Source: Rhizobium sp. 16-488-2b (lineage in GTDB: Bacteria; Pseudomonadota; Alphaproteobacteria; Rhizobiales; Rhizobiaceae). Taken from it: 64,000 nucleotides of DNA. Numbering within the stretch: position 1 is the stretch's first letter; every line of letters begins with the position of its first letter. The notes under the pieces were generated by a model that saw nothing but the letters and a program-made list of their open reading frames with translations, was not told the origin of the DNA and made no database searches. Positions 8,640-16,609 of the stretch are shown in pieces. The position numbers and the translations under genes are program-made. Where the stretch lies: contig NZ_JAGHMF010000034.1 in the NCBI RefSeq assembly GCF_017741815.1, positions 186,001 through 250,000 on the forward strand, read 5' to 3'.

Positions 8640-8650
8640 TTGTTGAACAA
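8640..8650. promoter_or_regulatory. Putative GntR operator (site 1)
   Basis: TTGTTGAACAA, a perfect palindrome about a single central base, 25 bp upstream of the GntR gene at 7911-8615. The same word, or its complement TTGTTCAACAA, recurs before the transporter and the pxpA operon. Confidence 0.65.
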
Positions 8651-8973
8651 CTTACGCATGTCAAGAGAGGTGAAGTGCGCATGCCGGGATGCTGGCGATG
8701 AGGCGAGGGCAGGTCCGACGCGCTATGCGCTGGAGGTCCCGCTTTCCATGATTGCCAGATCCATGTGCCTCCTGCTTCGGAACCGGATATGCTGTTGCGA
8801 CGTATTTTTCGGCGAACTGAGATGTCGCCGTTGATGAATCTCGCTTTATCTCGTTATTTCAGTCGCTTGTCAGTATTCCGTCAAGTACCTTCGCCGGGAT
8901 GCGGATGGCCGACCTGCTCGAAATCAGCCCCTTGATGAAACTTTATGCATCGAGGGGGATTGCAATCTCATAA
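8651..8973. other. Divergent intergenic region, no gene seen
   Basis: About 320 bp between the two operator sites that face the GntR gene and the binding-protein gene. Open frames here are antisense extensions without ribosome sites. It should hold the two divergent promoters, but no convincing -35/-10 pair was seen. Confidence 0.5.
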
Positions 8974-8984
8974 TTGTTCAACAA
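8974..8984. promoter_or_regulatory. Putative GntR operator (site 2)
   Basis: TTGTTCAACAA, reverse complement of site 1, 30 bp upstream of the ATG of the binding-protein gene at 9015. The position suggests direct repression at or near the start of transcription. Confidence 0.65.
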
Positions 8985-9014
8985 AAATGAGCCATCAATC
9001 GAGAGGAACAGTCC

Positions 9015-9800
9015 ATGAAAAAACTCCTTGCTGGTCTCATCATGTTGGCGGCGCCCCTGACGGCGGCCCATGCGGAAACGCTGAAGATCGGTGTCGATCT
9101 CACCTATCCGCCCTACAACTACTTCGACGACGCCAACCAGCCCGCCGGCTTCGACGTCGAGCTGATGAAGCTGATCGGCAAGAAGACCGGCAGCGATGTC
9201 TCTTTTCATGACACCCGTTTCGAGAACCTGATCCTCGGCGTCTCCAGCGACCAGTTCAACGTCATCGCCTCCACGCTCTACGTGACGGCGGCGCGCGCCA
9301 AGCAGATCGACTACATCCCATACATGAAGACGGGCGTCTCGATCGCGGTCTCGGCCGCCGGCGGCCAGAACTTCACCAAGCCGGAAGAGCTTTGCGGCAA
9401 GCGTGTCGGCTCGATCAAGGGCGCTGCCTGGATCCCCGAACTCGAGAAGCTGAACACGACGGTTTGCGCCGCCAGCCCGATCGATTCCCGCGAATTCCCG
9501 ACTTCGCCCGAGGCCACCCAGGCCGTCATGTCCGGCGGCGTGGACGCCCAGCTGGAAAACTCGGCGGTGCTCGCCGATGCCGCCAAGAAGCTGAACGGCC
9601 GTCTGAAGGTCACCTCCACCGAACAGCTCTATCCCGTCATCGTCGGCTTCGGCGTGAAGAAGGGCAACACCGAGGTCGCATCCTTCCTGCGCGATACGCT
9701 GGCGAAGCTCGACGGCGATGCCGATTACGAGGCGCTGTTTGCCAAGTATGGCGTGGCGAAGTCAACCGAAACCGAATTCAAGGCGGCTGTCGGGCAGTAA
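9015..9800 (+). CDS. ABC transporter substrate-binding protein, amino-acid type (SBP_bac_3)
   Basis: 261-residue periplasmic binding protein. Residues 1-20 are a signal peptide (MKKLLAGLIMLAAPLTAAHA), then the family-3 binding fold opens with LKIGVDLTYPPYNYF and GFDVELMKLIGKK. A good ribosome site (GAGAGGAA) precedes the ATG. Members bind polar amino acids, opines and similar small molecules. It is the first gene of the transporter unit with the fused permease-ATPase downstream, and the GntR operator lies just upstream. Its ligand is probably the substrate of the PxpA/carboxylase cluster, for example a lactam, an amide or an amino-acid derivative; this is inference from context. Confidence 0.9.
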   Translation: MKKLLAGLIMLAAPLTAAHAETLKIGVDLTYPPYNYFDDANQPAGFDVELMKLIGKKTGSDVSFHDTRFENLILGVSSDQFNVIASTLYVTAARAKQIDYIPYMKTGVSIAVSAAGGQNFTKPEELCGKRVGSIKGAAWIPELEKLNTTVCAASPIDSREFPTSPEATQAVMSGGVDAQLENSAVLADAAKKLNGRLKVTSTEQLYPVIVGFGVKKGNTEVASFLRDTLAKLDGDADYEALFAKYGVAKSTETEFKAAVGQ

Positions 9801-9855
9801 GCGTTCCGGGCGGGCGCCGGTGAGGCGCTCGCCTGACTGATCAACACAGGAATGC

Positions 9856-9881
9856 GCGGCGCTTCGGCGCCGCTGCTCTTT
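9856..9881 (+). terminator. Hairpin with TTCG tetraloop between binding protein and permease
   Basis: Perfect 7-bp GC stem (GCGGCGC, 9856-9862; GCGCCGC, 9867-9873) closed by a TTCG tetraloop and followed by TGCTCTTTT. It probably acts as a partial terminator or RNA-stability element, lowering permease-ATPase expression below that of the binding protein. Confidence 0.6.
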
Positions 9882-9896
9882 TGGGGATACCCGCCC

Positions 9897-11393
9897 ATGA
9901 ACTTCGACTGGAACTACCTCTTCAGCCTCCTGCTTTATCCGGACTTCTGGCGCGCAACAGCGCTTGTCGCCTGGCTCGGCGTGCTGACCTGGGTCATCGG
10001 AACCGTGCTCGGCTTCCTGCTGGCGCTCGCCCGGCAATCGAGCCTGCGCGCGGTGCGCTGGTTCGCAAAAACCTATATCTGGCTTTTCCGCAGCCTGCCG
10101 CTGCTGGTGCTGCTGATCTTCGTCTACAACATGCCGCAGTTCATGCCGGCGCTCGGGCCGGTGCTATCAGTGCCCTTCTGGGCCGGGCTGATCGCGCTCG
10201 TGATATCGGAGACAGCCTATCTCGCGGAAATCCACCGCGCCGGCCTCATCGCCGTCGATCCGGGGCAGCATGAAGCGGCGCATGCGCTCGGCGTCCGCCC
10301 CGTCGGCAAGTACCGGCATATCATCCTGCCGCAGGCAATCCGTGTGGCGTTGCCCTCGCTCGGCAACGAATTCATCACCATCGTCAAGCTAACCTCGCTT
10401 GTCTCGGTCATCTCGCTCGCGGAAATCCTGCTCGTCGGCCAGCGGCTCTATACCCGCAACTTCATGGTCATCGAAACGCTGGTCGCGGTGTCGTTCTACT
10501 ACGTGCTCGTCGTCTCGATCTTCAGCTTCTTCCTGGCGCGCCTCGAGGGTCGCCTTGACATATCCAGGATGACCGGCGCCGAGATCGCCGTGCCGGCAGC
10601 CGTCGCCCAGGCAAGCGCAGCGGGCAGCGAACGCCGCGTCGGTGAAGAGGTCGTGGTCGGCATCGATGCCATCAGCAAAAGCTTCGGCGACAAGCGCGCT
10701 CTGTCTGACGTGTCGCTTCAGGTGCGCAAGGGCGAAGTGCTCAGCATCATCGGTCCGTCCGGCTCGGGCAAGACGACGCTCATCCGGACGATCAACGCGC
10801 TGCAGGACATCGACAACGGCCGCATCACGCTCGACGGAAACGAGTGGATCACGGCCGACGCGAAGGGATACCGCATGGTTCCCGACTTCCATCATCGTGT
10901 CACCTGTCTCGGCATGGTGTTCCAGTCGTTCAACCTCTTCCCGCATATGACGGCACTGGAGAACGTGACGTTTGGCCCACGCTATCACGGCAATCGCGAC
11001 AAGCAGGCGGTGCGCGCAGCGGCGATGAACCATCTGGCCCGTGTCGGCCTGGCGGCGCATGCCAACAAGTACCCGCACCAGCTCTCGGGTGGCCAGAAGC
11101 AGCGCGTGGCGATTGCCCGCGCGCTCGCCATGGACCCTGAGATCATGCTGTTCGACGAGCCGACCTCGGCGCTCGATCCGGAACTGGTCGGCGAAGTGCT
11201 GCAGGTGATCGAGGGCCTTGCCCGCGAGGGTATGACCATGGTCATCGTCACCCACGAAATGCGCTTCGTCAGCCGCGTCAGCGACCGCGTCGTGATGATG
11301 GAAAACGGCCACGTCGTCGTCAACATGACGGCGGACGAACTGGAAAGCTCTCCGGCCGACAGTCGCATCCAGCAGTTCATGCGGCAGAGCTGA
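9897..11393 (+). CDS. Fused amino-acid ABC transporter permease-ATPase
   Basis: A single 498-residue chain joins a HisM-type permease (about residues 1-220, several hydrophobic segments, EAA-loop signature EAAHALGVRPVGKYRHIILP at 126-145) to a complete ATPase (about 250-498). The ATPase has Walker A GPSGSGKTT at 286-294, a Q-loop at FQSFNLFP, signature LSGGQ at 396-400, Walker B IMLFDE at 416-421 and the switch His in IVTHEM. In most PAAT transporters these are separate genes. The ATG at 9897 was preferred to one at 9852 because the latter lies before a terminator-like hairpin and would add a non-membrane leader. Paired with the binding protein just upstream. Confidence 0.93.
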   Translation: MNFDWNYLFSLLLYPDFWRATALVAWLGVLTWVIGTVLGFLLALARQSSLRAVRWFAKTYIWLFRSLPLLVLLIFVYNMPQFMPALGPVLSVPFWAGLIALVISETAYLAEIHRAGLIAVDPGQHEAAHALGVRPVGKYRHIILPQAIRVALPSLGNEFITIVKLTSLVSVISLAEILLVGQRLYTRNFMVIETLVAVSFYYVLVVSIFSFFLARLEGRLDISRMTGAEIAVPAAVAQASAAGSERRVGEEVVVGIDAISKSFGDKRALSDVSLQVRKGEVLSIIGPSGSGKTTLIRTINALQDIDNGRITLDGNEWITADAKGYRMVPDFHHRVTCLGMVFQSFNLFPHMTALENVTFGPRYHGNRDKQAVRAAAMNHLARVGLAAHANKYPHQLSGGQKQRVAIARALAMDPEIMLFDEPTSALDPELVGEVLQVIEGLAREGMTMVIVTHEMRFVSRVSDRVVMMENGHVVVNMTADELESSPADSRIQQFMRQS

Positions 11394-11418
11394 TCGCTCA
11401 ATTATCGTCTGAACAGAA

Positions 11419-11459
11419 GAAAGCCGGCGGATCGCAAGACCCACCGGCTTTCCTGTTTT
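11419..11459. terminator. Terminator shared by convergent transporter and carboxylase operons
   Basis: GAAAGCCGG (11419-11427) pairs with CCGGCTTTC (11444-11452) across a 16-nt loop, followed on the plus strand by CTGTTTT. It lies between the stops of two convergent genes and could serve both strands. Confidence 0.7.
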
Positions 11460-11476
11460 GAACTCTGCCTTTTCTC

Positions 11477-13189
11477 TTACGCGATGATCGCCAGCTCCGC
11501 GCCAAGAGCGACGCTGTCGCCCACCTTGGCACTGAGCTTGATCGTGCCAGCCTTAGGTGCGGCGACGCGCGTCTCCATCTTCATGGCCTCGATCACGGCA
11601 ACGATCTCGCCTTCGGTAACCGTCGCATTGTCCTCGACCAGCCACTGCCGGAACGTGCCTGGAATAGGCGCTGTTACGGCGCCTTCGCGCTGTTGGGATG
11701 CCTGAGGTGCTGCTGTCTGCGGGGCGGCGGCTAGGCCGGAAAACAGTGCCGCCGACAAGCCGATCTCGTGGCGCTTACCGTCGATCTCGATGAAGCTGCG
11801 GATGAGGTTGCCGTCGGCAGGCTCGATCCTCGGCGAGGAGGCGACGCCACGGAATTCTGTCTCGATCCAGTTGGTGAAGACCTTGAAGCCGTCTTCGCCG
11901 GTAAAGTCCTTTTCCTCGAGAACGGCACGGTGGAAGGGCAGCACGGACGCCACGCCCTCGATACGGAACTCGGCAAGTGCGCGCCGCGCGCGAACAAGCG
12001 CTTCCTCGCGGGTGGCGCCGGTCACGATCAGCTTCGCCATCATGGAATCATAGAGGCCGGGGATTTCCGAGCCGCTCTCGACGCCGGTGTCGAGGCGGAT
12101 GCCGGGACCTGATGGTGCGCGGAAACGCGTGATGAGACCCGGCGTCGGCAGGAAGCCACGGCCCGGATCTTCGGCGTTGACGCGGAATTCGAAGGCGTGG
12201 CCGCGCGGCTCGGGCGTTTCCGTCACCGAGAGCGGCTCGCCATCGGCGATCCGCAGCTGTTCGATGACGATATCGATGCCGGTGGTCTCCTCGGTCACGG
12301 GATGCTCCACCTGCAGGCGCGTGTTGACCTCGAGGAAGGAGATCGTGCCGTTTTGCGAGAGCAGGAACTCGACCGTGCCGGCGCCGGTATAGCCCGCCTT
12401 GGCGCAGATCGCGCGGGCAGCGTCATGGATACGCTGGCGCTGCTCTTCGGTAATGAAGGGAGCTGGCGCCTCTTCGACGAGTTTCTGATTGCGGCGCTGC
12501 AACGAGCAGTCGCGGGTGCCGAGCACGACGGTGTTGCCGTGGCTGTCGGCGATCACCTGCGCTTCGATGTGGCGCGGCTTTTCCAGGAACTGCTCGGCGT
12601 AGCATTCGCCGCGGCCGAAGGCTTCGACAGCCTCGCGAACAGCGGAATCGAAGAGTTCGCCGACTTCGTCGATATGGTGCGCCACCTTCATGCCGCGCCC
12701 GCCGCCGCCGAATGCGGCCTTGATCGCCAGAGGCAATCCGGCTTCGCGGGCGAAGGCGACTGCCTCGGCGGCAGAGGCCAGCGGTCCGGCGGAGCCCTTC
12801 ACCAGCGGTGCGCCGACGCTTTCGGCAATCCGCCGCGCCTCGACCTTGTCGCCGAGCGCCGTGATGACGTCAGGCGCTGGGCCGACCCAGATCAGGCCGG
12901 CATCGATGACGGCTTGCGCGAACTCCGCGCGTTCCGAGAGGAAGCCATAGCCAGGGTGGACGGCGTCGGCGCCGGCGCGCTTGGCGATCTCGAGGATTTT
13001 CTCGATGTTCAGATAGGTGTCCGCGGGGCGACCGGCGCCGAGGCCATACGCTTCGTCGGCAAGTTCGGCATGCAGCGAGCTGGCGTCGGCATCCGAATAA
13101 ATCGCAACCGAGGCGACGCCATAGTCGCGGGCGGCACGGGTGATGCGGATGGCGATTTCGCCGCGATTGGCAATGAGCAGCTTTTTCAT
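11477..13189 (-). CDS. Biotin carboxylase-BCCP fusion (AccC-like) in a Pxp operon
   Basis: 570 residues from the ATG at 13189 (MKKLLIANRGEIAIRITRAA). Residues 1-450 are a biotin carboxylase with the ATP-grasp glycine loop GGGGRGMK and substrate-site residues (EVNTRLQVEHPVTEE). A linker rich in Ala, Gln and Pro follows, then a biotinyl domain with the biotin lysine K537 in EAMKMET. It should carboxylate its own biotin with ATP and bicarbonate. No carboxyltransferase of the acyl-CoA type is near; the neighbour upstream is the PxpBC fusion, whose domains are homologous to the carboxyltransferase part of urea carboxylase. Spacing to that gene is 4 bp. Often annotated simply as acetyl-CoA carboxylase biotin carboxylase; a main role in fatty-acid synthesis is unlikely here. 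Confidence 0.92.
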   Translation of the reverse strand: MKKLLIANRGEIAIRITRAARDYGVASVAIYSDADASSLHAELADEAYGLGAGRPADTYLNIEKILEIAKRAGADAVHPGYGFLSERAEFAQAVIDAGLIWVGPAPDVITALGDKVEARRIAESVGAPLVKGSAGPLASAAEAVAFAREAGLPLAIKAAFGGGGRGMKVAHHIDEVGELFDSAVREAVEAFGRGECYAEQFLEKPRHIEAQVIADSHGNTVVLGTRDCSLQRRNQKLVEEAPAPFITEEQRQRIHDAARAICAKAGYTGAGTVEFLLSQNGTISFLEVNTRLQVEHPVTEETTGIDIVIEQLRIADGEPLSVTETPEPRGHAFEFRVNAEDPGRGFLPTPGLITRFRAPSGPGIRLDTGVESGSEIPGLYDSMMAKLIVTGATREEALVRARRALAEFRIEGVASVLPFHRAVLEEKDFTGEDGFKVFTNWIETEFRGVASSPRIEPADGNLIRSFIEIDGKRHEIGLSAALFSGLAAAPQTAAPQASQQREGAVTAPIPGTFRQWLVEDNATVTEGEIVAVIEAMKMETRVAAPKAGTIKLSAKVGDSVALGAELAIIA

Positions 13190-13193
13190 GAAA

Positions 13194-14825
13194 TCAGTGT
13201 CCTGTTTTGCTCGGAGCCGAGGCAACGTCCGCGCCGGCGATGACCTCGCGCGGCTCGAAGGCGGAGATCGGATTGAAACGGATACGGGCGCCGATCGGGA
13301 TCTGGCCGGCGAGGTCGAGATGGTGGCTGGCGACGACGCCGATGACCGGATAGCCGCCTGTCAGGGGGTGATCGGCAAGAAAGAGCACGGGCTGCCCGCT
13401 ATGCGGCACCTGGATCGCGCCGAGTGCCGTGCCTTCGGAGGGCAGTTCCGCATTGTCGGAACGCTCGATCGCCACCTTACCGTCGAGGCGCATGCCGACA
13501 CGGCTGGACTGGGGCGTCACGTCCCACTCCTGCGATGTCAGCGTGGAGACGCCCTGCTCGGTGAACCAGTCAGTGCGCGGACCAAGCACGATATCGAGCG
13601 TCACGACTTCGCCGGCACGCGGCAGGCGCCGCTCCATGGCGTCGGCCGGCATGACCGCAAGTGATCGCCGCTCGGCCGGAACCAGGATATCACCGGCCGC
13701 GATCGGCGCCGGGCCAACCTTGGCGAGAGTGTCGGTGGCCGCCGATCCGAGCACCGGCTGGACCTCGAAGCCGCCACGCAGGGCGAGGTAGCTCATCATG
13801 CCCTCGGGCGGAATGCCCAGCACCAGTTCGTCGCCGGCATCAAGGGCGATCGGGCTTGCGAAATCTGCGCTACTCTCGCCACCAGCCGCCGTACGGATCG
13901 TCAGCGGGCAGGGGGCGCCGGTTATGGCGACAGTGACCGGCCGATCGGCCTTGAAGGTGAAGCCCCCGAAGAGCACTTCGATCACGGCGGTATCGCGCGG
14001 ATTTCCGAGGCAGCGATTAGCCTCGATCATCGCCGTGCGGTCGAGCGTGCCGGATTCCGAGACGCCCTGGCTGGCGAGACCCTGTCGGCCGAGATCCTGA
14101 AAGAGTGCCGGACGATCCGCGCGGGTGACCAGCAATCCGGCTTTCTGTGCCGGAGCGTCATTGACTGACGGCTTGGGTGAGGAGACCGGGACGACAGCGC
14201 CCTTGGCGATGTCGCGAAAGCGCACGCGATCGCCGGGCGCCAGCAGCGCGGCGCGCTCCCGCGTCGTGTCCCACATCGCGAGCGGCGTCTTGCCGAGCAG
14301 CTGCCAGCCGCCGGGGCTGTCGGATGGGTAGATGCCGCCGAACTTGCCGGCGATGGCGACCGACCCGGCGGGGATTTTTACTCGGGGGCTCTTGCGCCGG
14401 GGTACATCGAAGCGTGGATCGTCACAGGTCATGTAGGCGAAGCCGGGGGCAAAGCCGGTGAAGGCGACGGTATAGGTCGCCTCGGTGTGGCGCTGGATGA
14501 CCTCTTCGACCGTGCAGCCGAGCATCTCGGCGACATCGCCAAGGTCTTCGCCATCATAGGCAACCGGGATCTCGAACAGCTCTCCGCCTCGGGAGGACCG
14601 CGTGGAGAGGTCGAGGGCGGCGATCTTTTCGTAAAGCCCTGCGGCGTTCGTCAGCCACGGATCGAAGCGCACCATGACGGTGCGTGCGCCCGGGATGACT
14701 TCACGCACGCCTTCGAGCCCTGCCGCCAAAAGGGCATCGAGCAGGGTCAGGGTGGCGGCGATGTCGTCGAGCTCGACGAGGAAACTGTCGCTGCCTGAAG
14801 GCAGGAAACGCAGGCGCTCGCTCAT
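13194..14825 (-). CDS. pxpBC: PxpB-PxpC fusion (KipI/KipA, AHS1-AHS2 domains)
   Basis: 543-residue fusion of PxpB/KipI (about 1-205; FTGFAPGFAYM and PRVKIPAGSVAIAG motifs) and PxpC/KipA (about 230-530; DLGRQGLASQGVSESGTLD). The separate proteins, with PxpA, form the ATP-dependent bacterial 5-oxoprolinase. The same AHS1/AHS2 pair forms the carboxyltransferase core of urea carboxylase. The start ATG overlaps the pxpA stop (ATGA, 14822-14825) and the stop lies 4 bp before the biotin carboxylase-BCCP gene, so the three are one translationally coupled operon. The gene order A-BC-carboxylase suggests that the three proteins act together. Confidence 0.92.
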   Translation of the reverse strand: MSERLRFLPSGSDSFLVELDDIAATLTLLDALLAAGLEGVREVIPGARTVMVRFDPWLTNAAGLYEKIAALDLSTRSSRGGELFEIPVAYDGEDLGDVAEMLGCTVEEVIQRHTEATYTVAFTGFAPGFAYMTCDDPRFDVPRRKSPRVKIPAGSVAIAGKFGGIYPSDSPGGWQLLGKTPLAMWDTTRERAALLAPGDRVRFRDIAKGAVVPVSSPKPSVNDAPAQKAGLLVTRADRPALFQDLGRQGLASQGVSESGTLDRTAMIEANRCLGNPRDTAVIEVLFGGFTFKADRPVTVAITGAPCPLTIRTAAGGESSADFASPIALDAGDELVLGIPPEGMMSYLALRGGFEVQPVLGSAATDTLAKVGPAPIAAGDILVPAERRSLAVMPADAMERRLPRAGEVVTLDIVLGPRTDWFTEQGVSTLTSQEWDVTPQSSRVGMRLDGKVAIERSDNAELPSEGTALGAIQVPHSGQPVLFLADHPLTGGYPVIGVVASHHLDLAGQIPIGARIRFNPISAFEPREVIAGADVASAPSKTGH

Positions 14826-15592
14826 GACGACATATCGACGAAGGACTTGAGCTCGACGCCGCGTGCTTCCAGCGTCTGCCGAAGCGTGCGGGCGATCGCG
14901 ACGGCCGCCGGCGTGTCGCCGTGAATGCAGATCGACTGCGCGTCGAGCGCGATGTCGGTTCCGTCGATCGCCACCACGCGCCCATCGTTGACCATGCGCA
15001 ACATGCGCTCGGCGACGGCTTGCGGGTCGTGGATCACCGAGCCTTCCAGGCGACGGCTGACGAGGCTGCCATCGACGTTATAGGCGCGGTCGGCGAAGGC
15101 TTCACAGACGACAGTCAGCCCGGCTTCACGCGCTTGTTCCACGATCGGCGCGCCGGCCAGCGCCATCAGCACAAGGTTCGGATCGATGGCCTTGATGCCT
15201 TCGATGACATCGGCGGCCTGGCGGGCGTCATGCGCGATGGTGTTGTAGAGCGCGCCATGCGGCTTCACGTAGCGCACTTTCGTTCCCGCCGCCTTCGCCA
15301 GCCCCTGCAGGGCGCCGATCTGGTAGATCGTATCGCCGACGAGTTCGGCGCTCGACGGATCCATGTTGCGCCGGCCGAAGCCGACCAGGTCGCGGTAACC
15401 GATATGGGCGCCGACCGCGACACCGCGCCGCGTCGCTTCCTTGAGCACCGTCAGGATTCCCGCGGGATCGCCGGCGTGAAAGCCGCAGGCGATATTGGCG
15501 CTGGTCACCGTCGCCAGCATGGCCGCGTCATCCCCCATCGGCCATGGGCCGAAGCCTTCGCCTAGATCGCTGTTAAGATCGATTGCCGCCAT
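14822..15592 (-). CDS. pxpA: 5-oxoprolinase subunit PxpA (LamB/YcsF family)
   Basis: 256 residues of the LamB/YcsF family, a distorted TIM-barrel amidohydrolase-like fold. Signature stretches DLNSDLGEGFG at the N-terminus, SANIACGFHAGDP and KPHGALYN are all present, and the length is normal. Known role: with PxpB and PxpC it opens the 5-oxoproline ring to glutamate at the cost of ATP. Here it is first in an operon with the PxpBC fusion and a biotin carboxylase-BCCP protein, so the substrate may differ. A GGAG ribosome site precedes the ATG. Two operator palindromes lie 38-70 bp upstream, between it and the divergent GntR gene. Confidence 0.93.
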   Translation of the reverse strand: MAAIDLNSDLGEGFGPWPMGDDAAMLATVTSANIACGFHAGDPAGILTVLKEATRRGVAVGAHIGYRDLVGFGRRNMDPSSAELVGDTIYQIGALQGLAKAAGTKVRYVKPHGALYNTIAHDARQAADVIEGIKAIDPNLVLMALAGAPIVEQAREAGLTVVCEAFADRAYNVDGSLVSRRLEGSVIHDPQAVAERMLRMVNDGRVVAIDGTDIALDAQSICIHGDTPAAVAIARTLRQTLEARGVELKSFVDMSS

Positions 15593-15629
15593 GGTCCATC
15601 TCCATTGAAAATACTGACGTCACGGATTA

Positions 15630-15640
15630 TTGTTCAATAA
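15630..15640. promoter_or_regulatory. Putative GntR operator (site 3, one mismatch)
   Basis: TTGTTCAATAA, differing from site 2 by one base. Its centre is 22 bp, about two helix turns, from site 4, so dimers could bind side by side upstream of pxpA. A TTGATA-like -35 for pxpA lies between sites 3 and 4 on the minus strand. Confidence 0.55.
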
Positions 15641-15651
15641 AGCAATATCAA

Positions 15652-15662
15652 TTGTTGAACAA
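15652..15662. promoter_or_regulatory. Putative GntR operator (site 4)
   Basis: TTGTTGAACAA, identical to site 1, in the divergent region between pxpA and the second GntR gene. It is placed to affect both promoters. Confidence 0.65.
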
Positions 15663-15769
15663 TATGCGCGACGCGATTTTTGAAATGTGCTGTGGAATGG
15701 GTGATCAGCCCGATCCGGATGCTGCAGATCGATATGGTGTCTCGAACAAACGCGGAAAGGGCATCGACA

Positions 15770-16453
15770 ATGTGTGCGGCGATTGCTGAGATGGAAGACG
15801 AGCCGCTCACGGCACAGATTGCGGGAAAGATCCGCGAGATGCTGATCTCGGGTGAGCTGGCGCCGGGCGCCAAGCTTTCCGAACAGCAGATCGCTGCCCA
15901 GTTCGGGATCTCGCGCAACACGCTGCGCGAAATATTTCGCCTGCTGACGAGCCAGAACCTGCTGGTTCACATACCCAACCGCGGCGTCTTCGTCGCCACG
16001 CCGGGCGAAGCTTCGGTCGTTGATATCTACAGAGTGAGGCATGTTATCCAGAAAGGCGCCGTTCGTGCCGCTGTCCGTACGCACCCGGCGTTAGCGCGCA
16101 TGAGGGAGCTCTTGGCCCGGACAGAGGCGTCGCGAGAGGCTGGCGATTGGCGAAGCGTCGGCACGATCAATATGGAGTTTCATCGCTCGATGGTCGACCT
16201 ATGCGATAGCCCTCGACTAAGCGCATGCTTTGAGCTCGTTTTGGCGGAGCTGCGGCTGGTGTTTGCTCAGTTCGAGGACACCGCGCACCTGCATGACCCG
16301 TACATTGCCTTGAACTGCGAGCTTCTTGCATCTCTCGAAGCTGGCGACATCGAGGCGGCACTGGATCAGCTGGACGCCTATCTGGTGCGCTCGGAACGAT
16401 CCGTTCTCGCGATTCTCCAGCGCGTGAAGTTGAGGCATTGGGCGCGCGATTGA
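15770..16453 (+). CDS. GntR/FCD-family regulator, divergent from pxpA
   Basis: GntR winged helix (LTAQIAGKIREMLISGELAPG; recognition helix GISRNTLREIFRLL) followed by an FCD domain. Four in-frame upstream ATGs exist (15680, 15719, 15734 and this one), plus one at 15791. The one at 15770 has a GGAAAGGG upstream and gives the usual short N-terminal arm (227 residues), but an earlier start cannot be excluded. It is a paralogue of the GntR protein at 7911-8615, with similar FCD sequence (EFHRSMVDLCDSPRLS against EFHQQIVDFIGSPRLN). Its divergent position and the operators between the genes point to control of the pxpA-pxpBC-carboxylase operon. Confidence 0.88.
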   Translation: MCAAIAEMEDEPLTAQIAGKIREMLISGELAPGAKLSEQQIAAQFGISRNTLREIFRLLTSQNLLVHIPNRGVFVATPGEASVVDIYRVRHVIQKGAVRAAVRTHPALARMRELLARTEASREAGDWRSVGTINMEFHRSMVDLCDSPRLSACFELVLAELRLVFAQFEDTAHLHDPYIALNCELLASLEAGDIEAALDQLDAYLVRSERSVLAILQRVKLRHWARD

Positions 16454-16609
16454 CGGCAGAAATCCAGTCCGTCCTTCGAGTATTGGCAGGCGATTTCCGA
16501 TGAGGTTAACTGTGCTGCGGTAGCACCGCCGCGCCTGTACATAGCAAGCGGGTCGGCGCAGGTCGCGCGACTTCGTGCGGTGCGGACAATGGCTTCGGCG
16601 GGGAGGAAC

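Noticed and set aside
11477..13189. Calling the BC-BCCP protein the housekeeping acetyl-CoA carboxylase subunit AccC
   Set aside because: AccC of fatty-acid synthesis is separate from BCCP and paired with accB; here BC and BCCP are fused and the gene is coupled to pxpBC.
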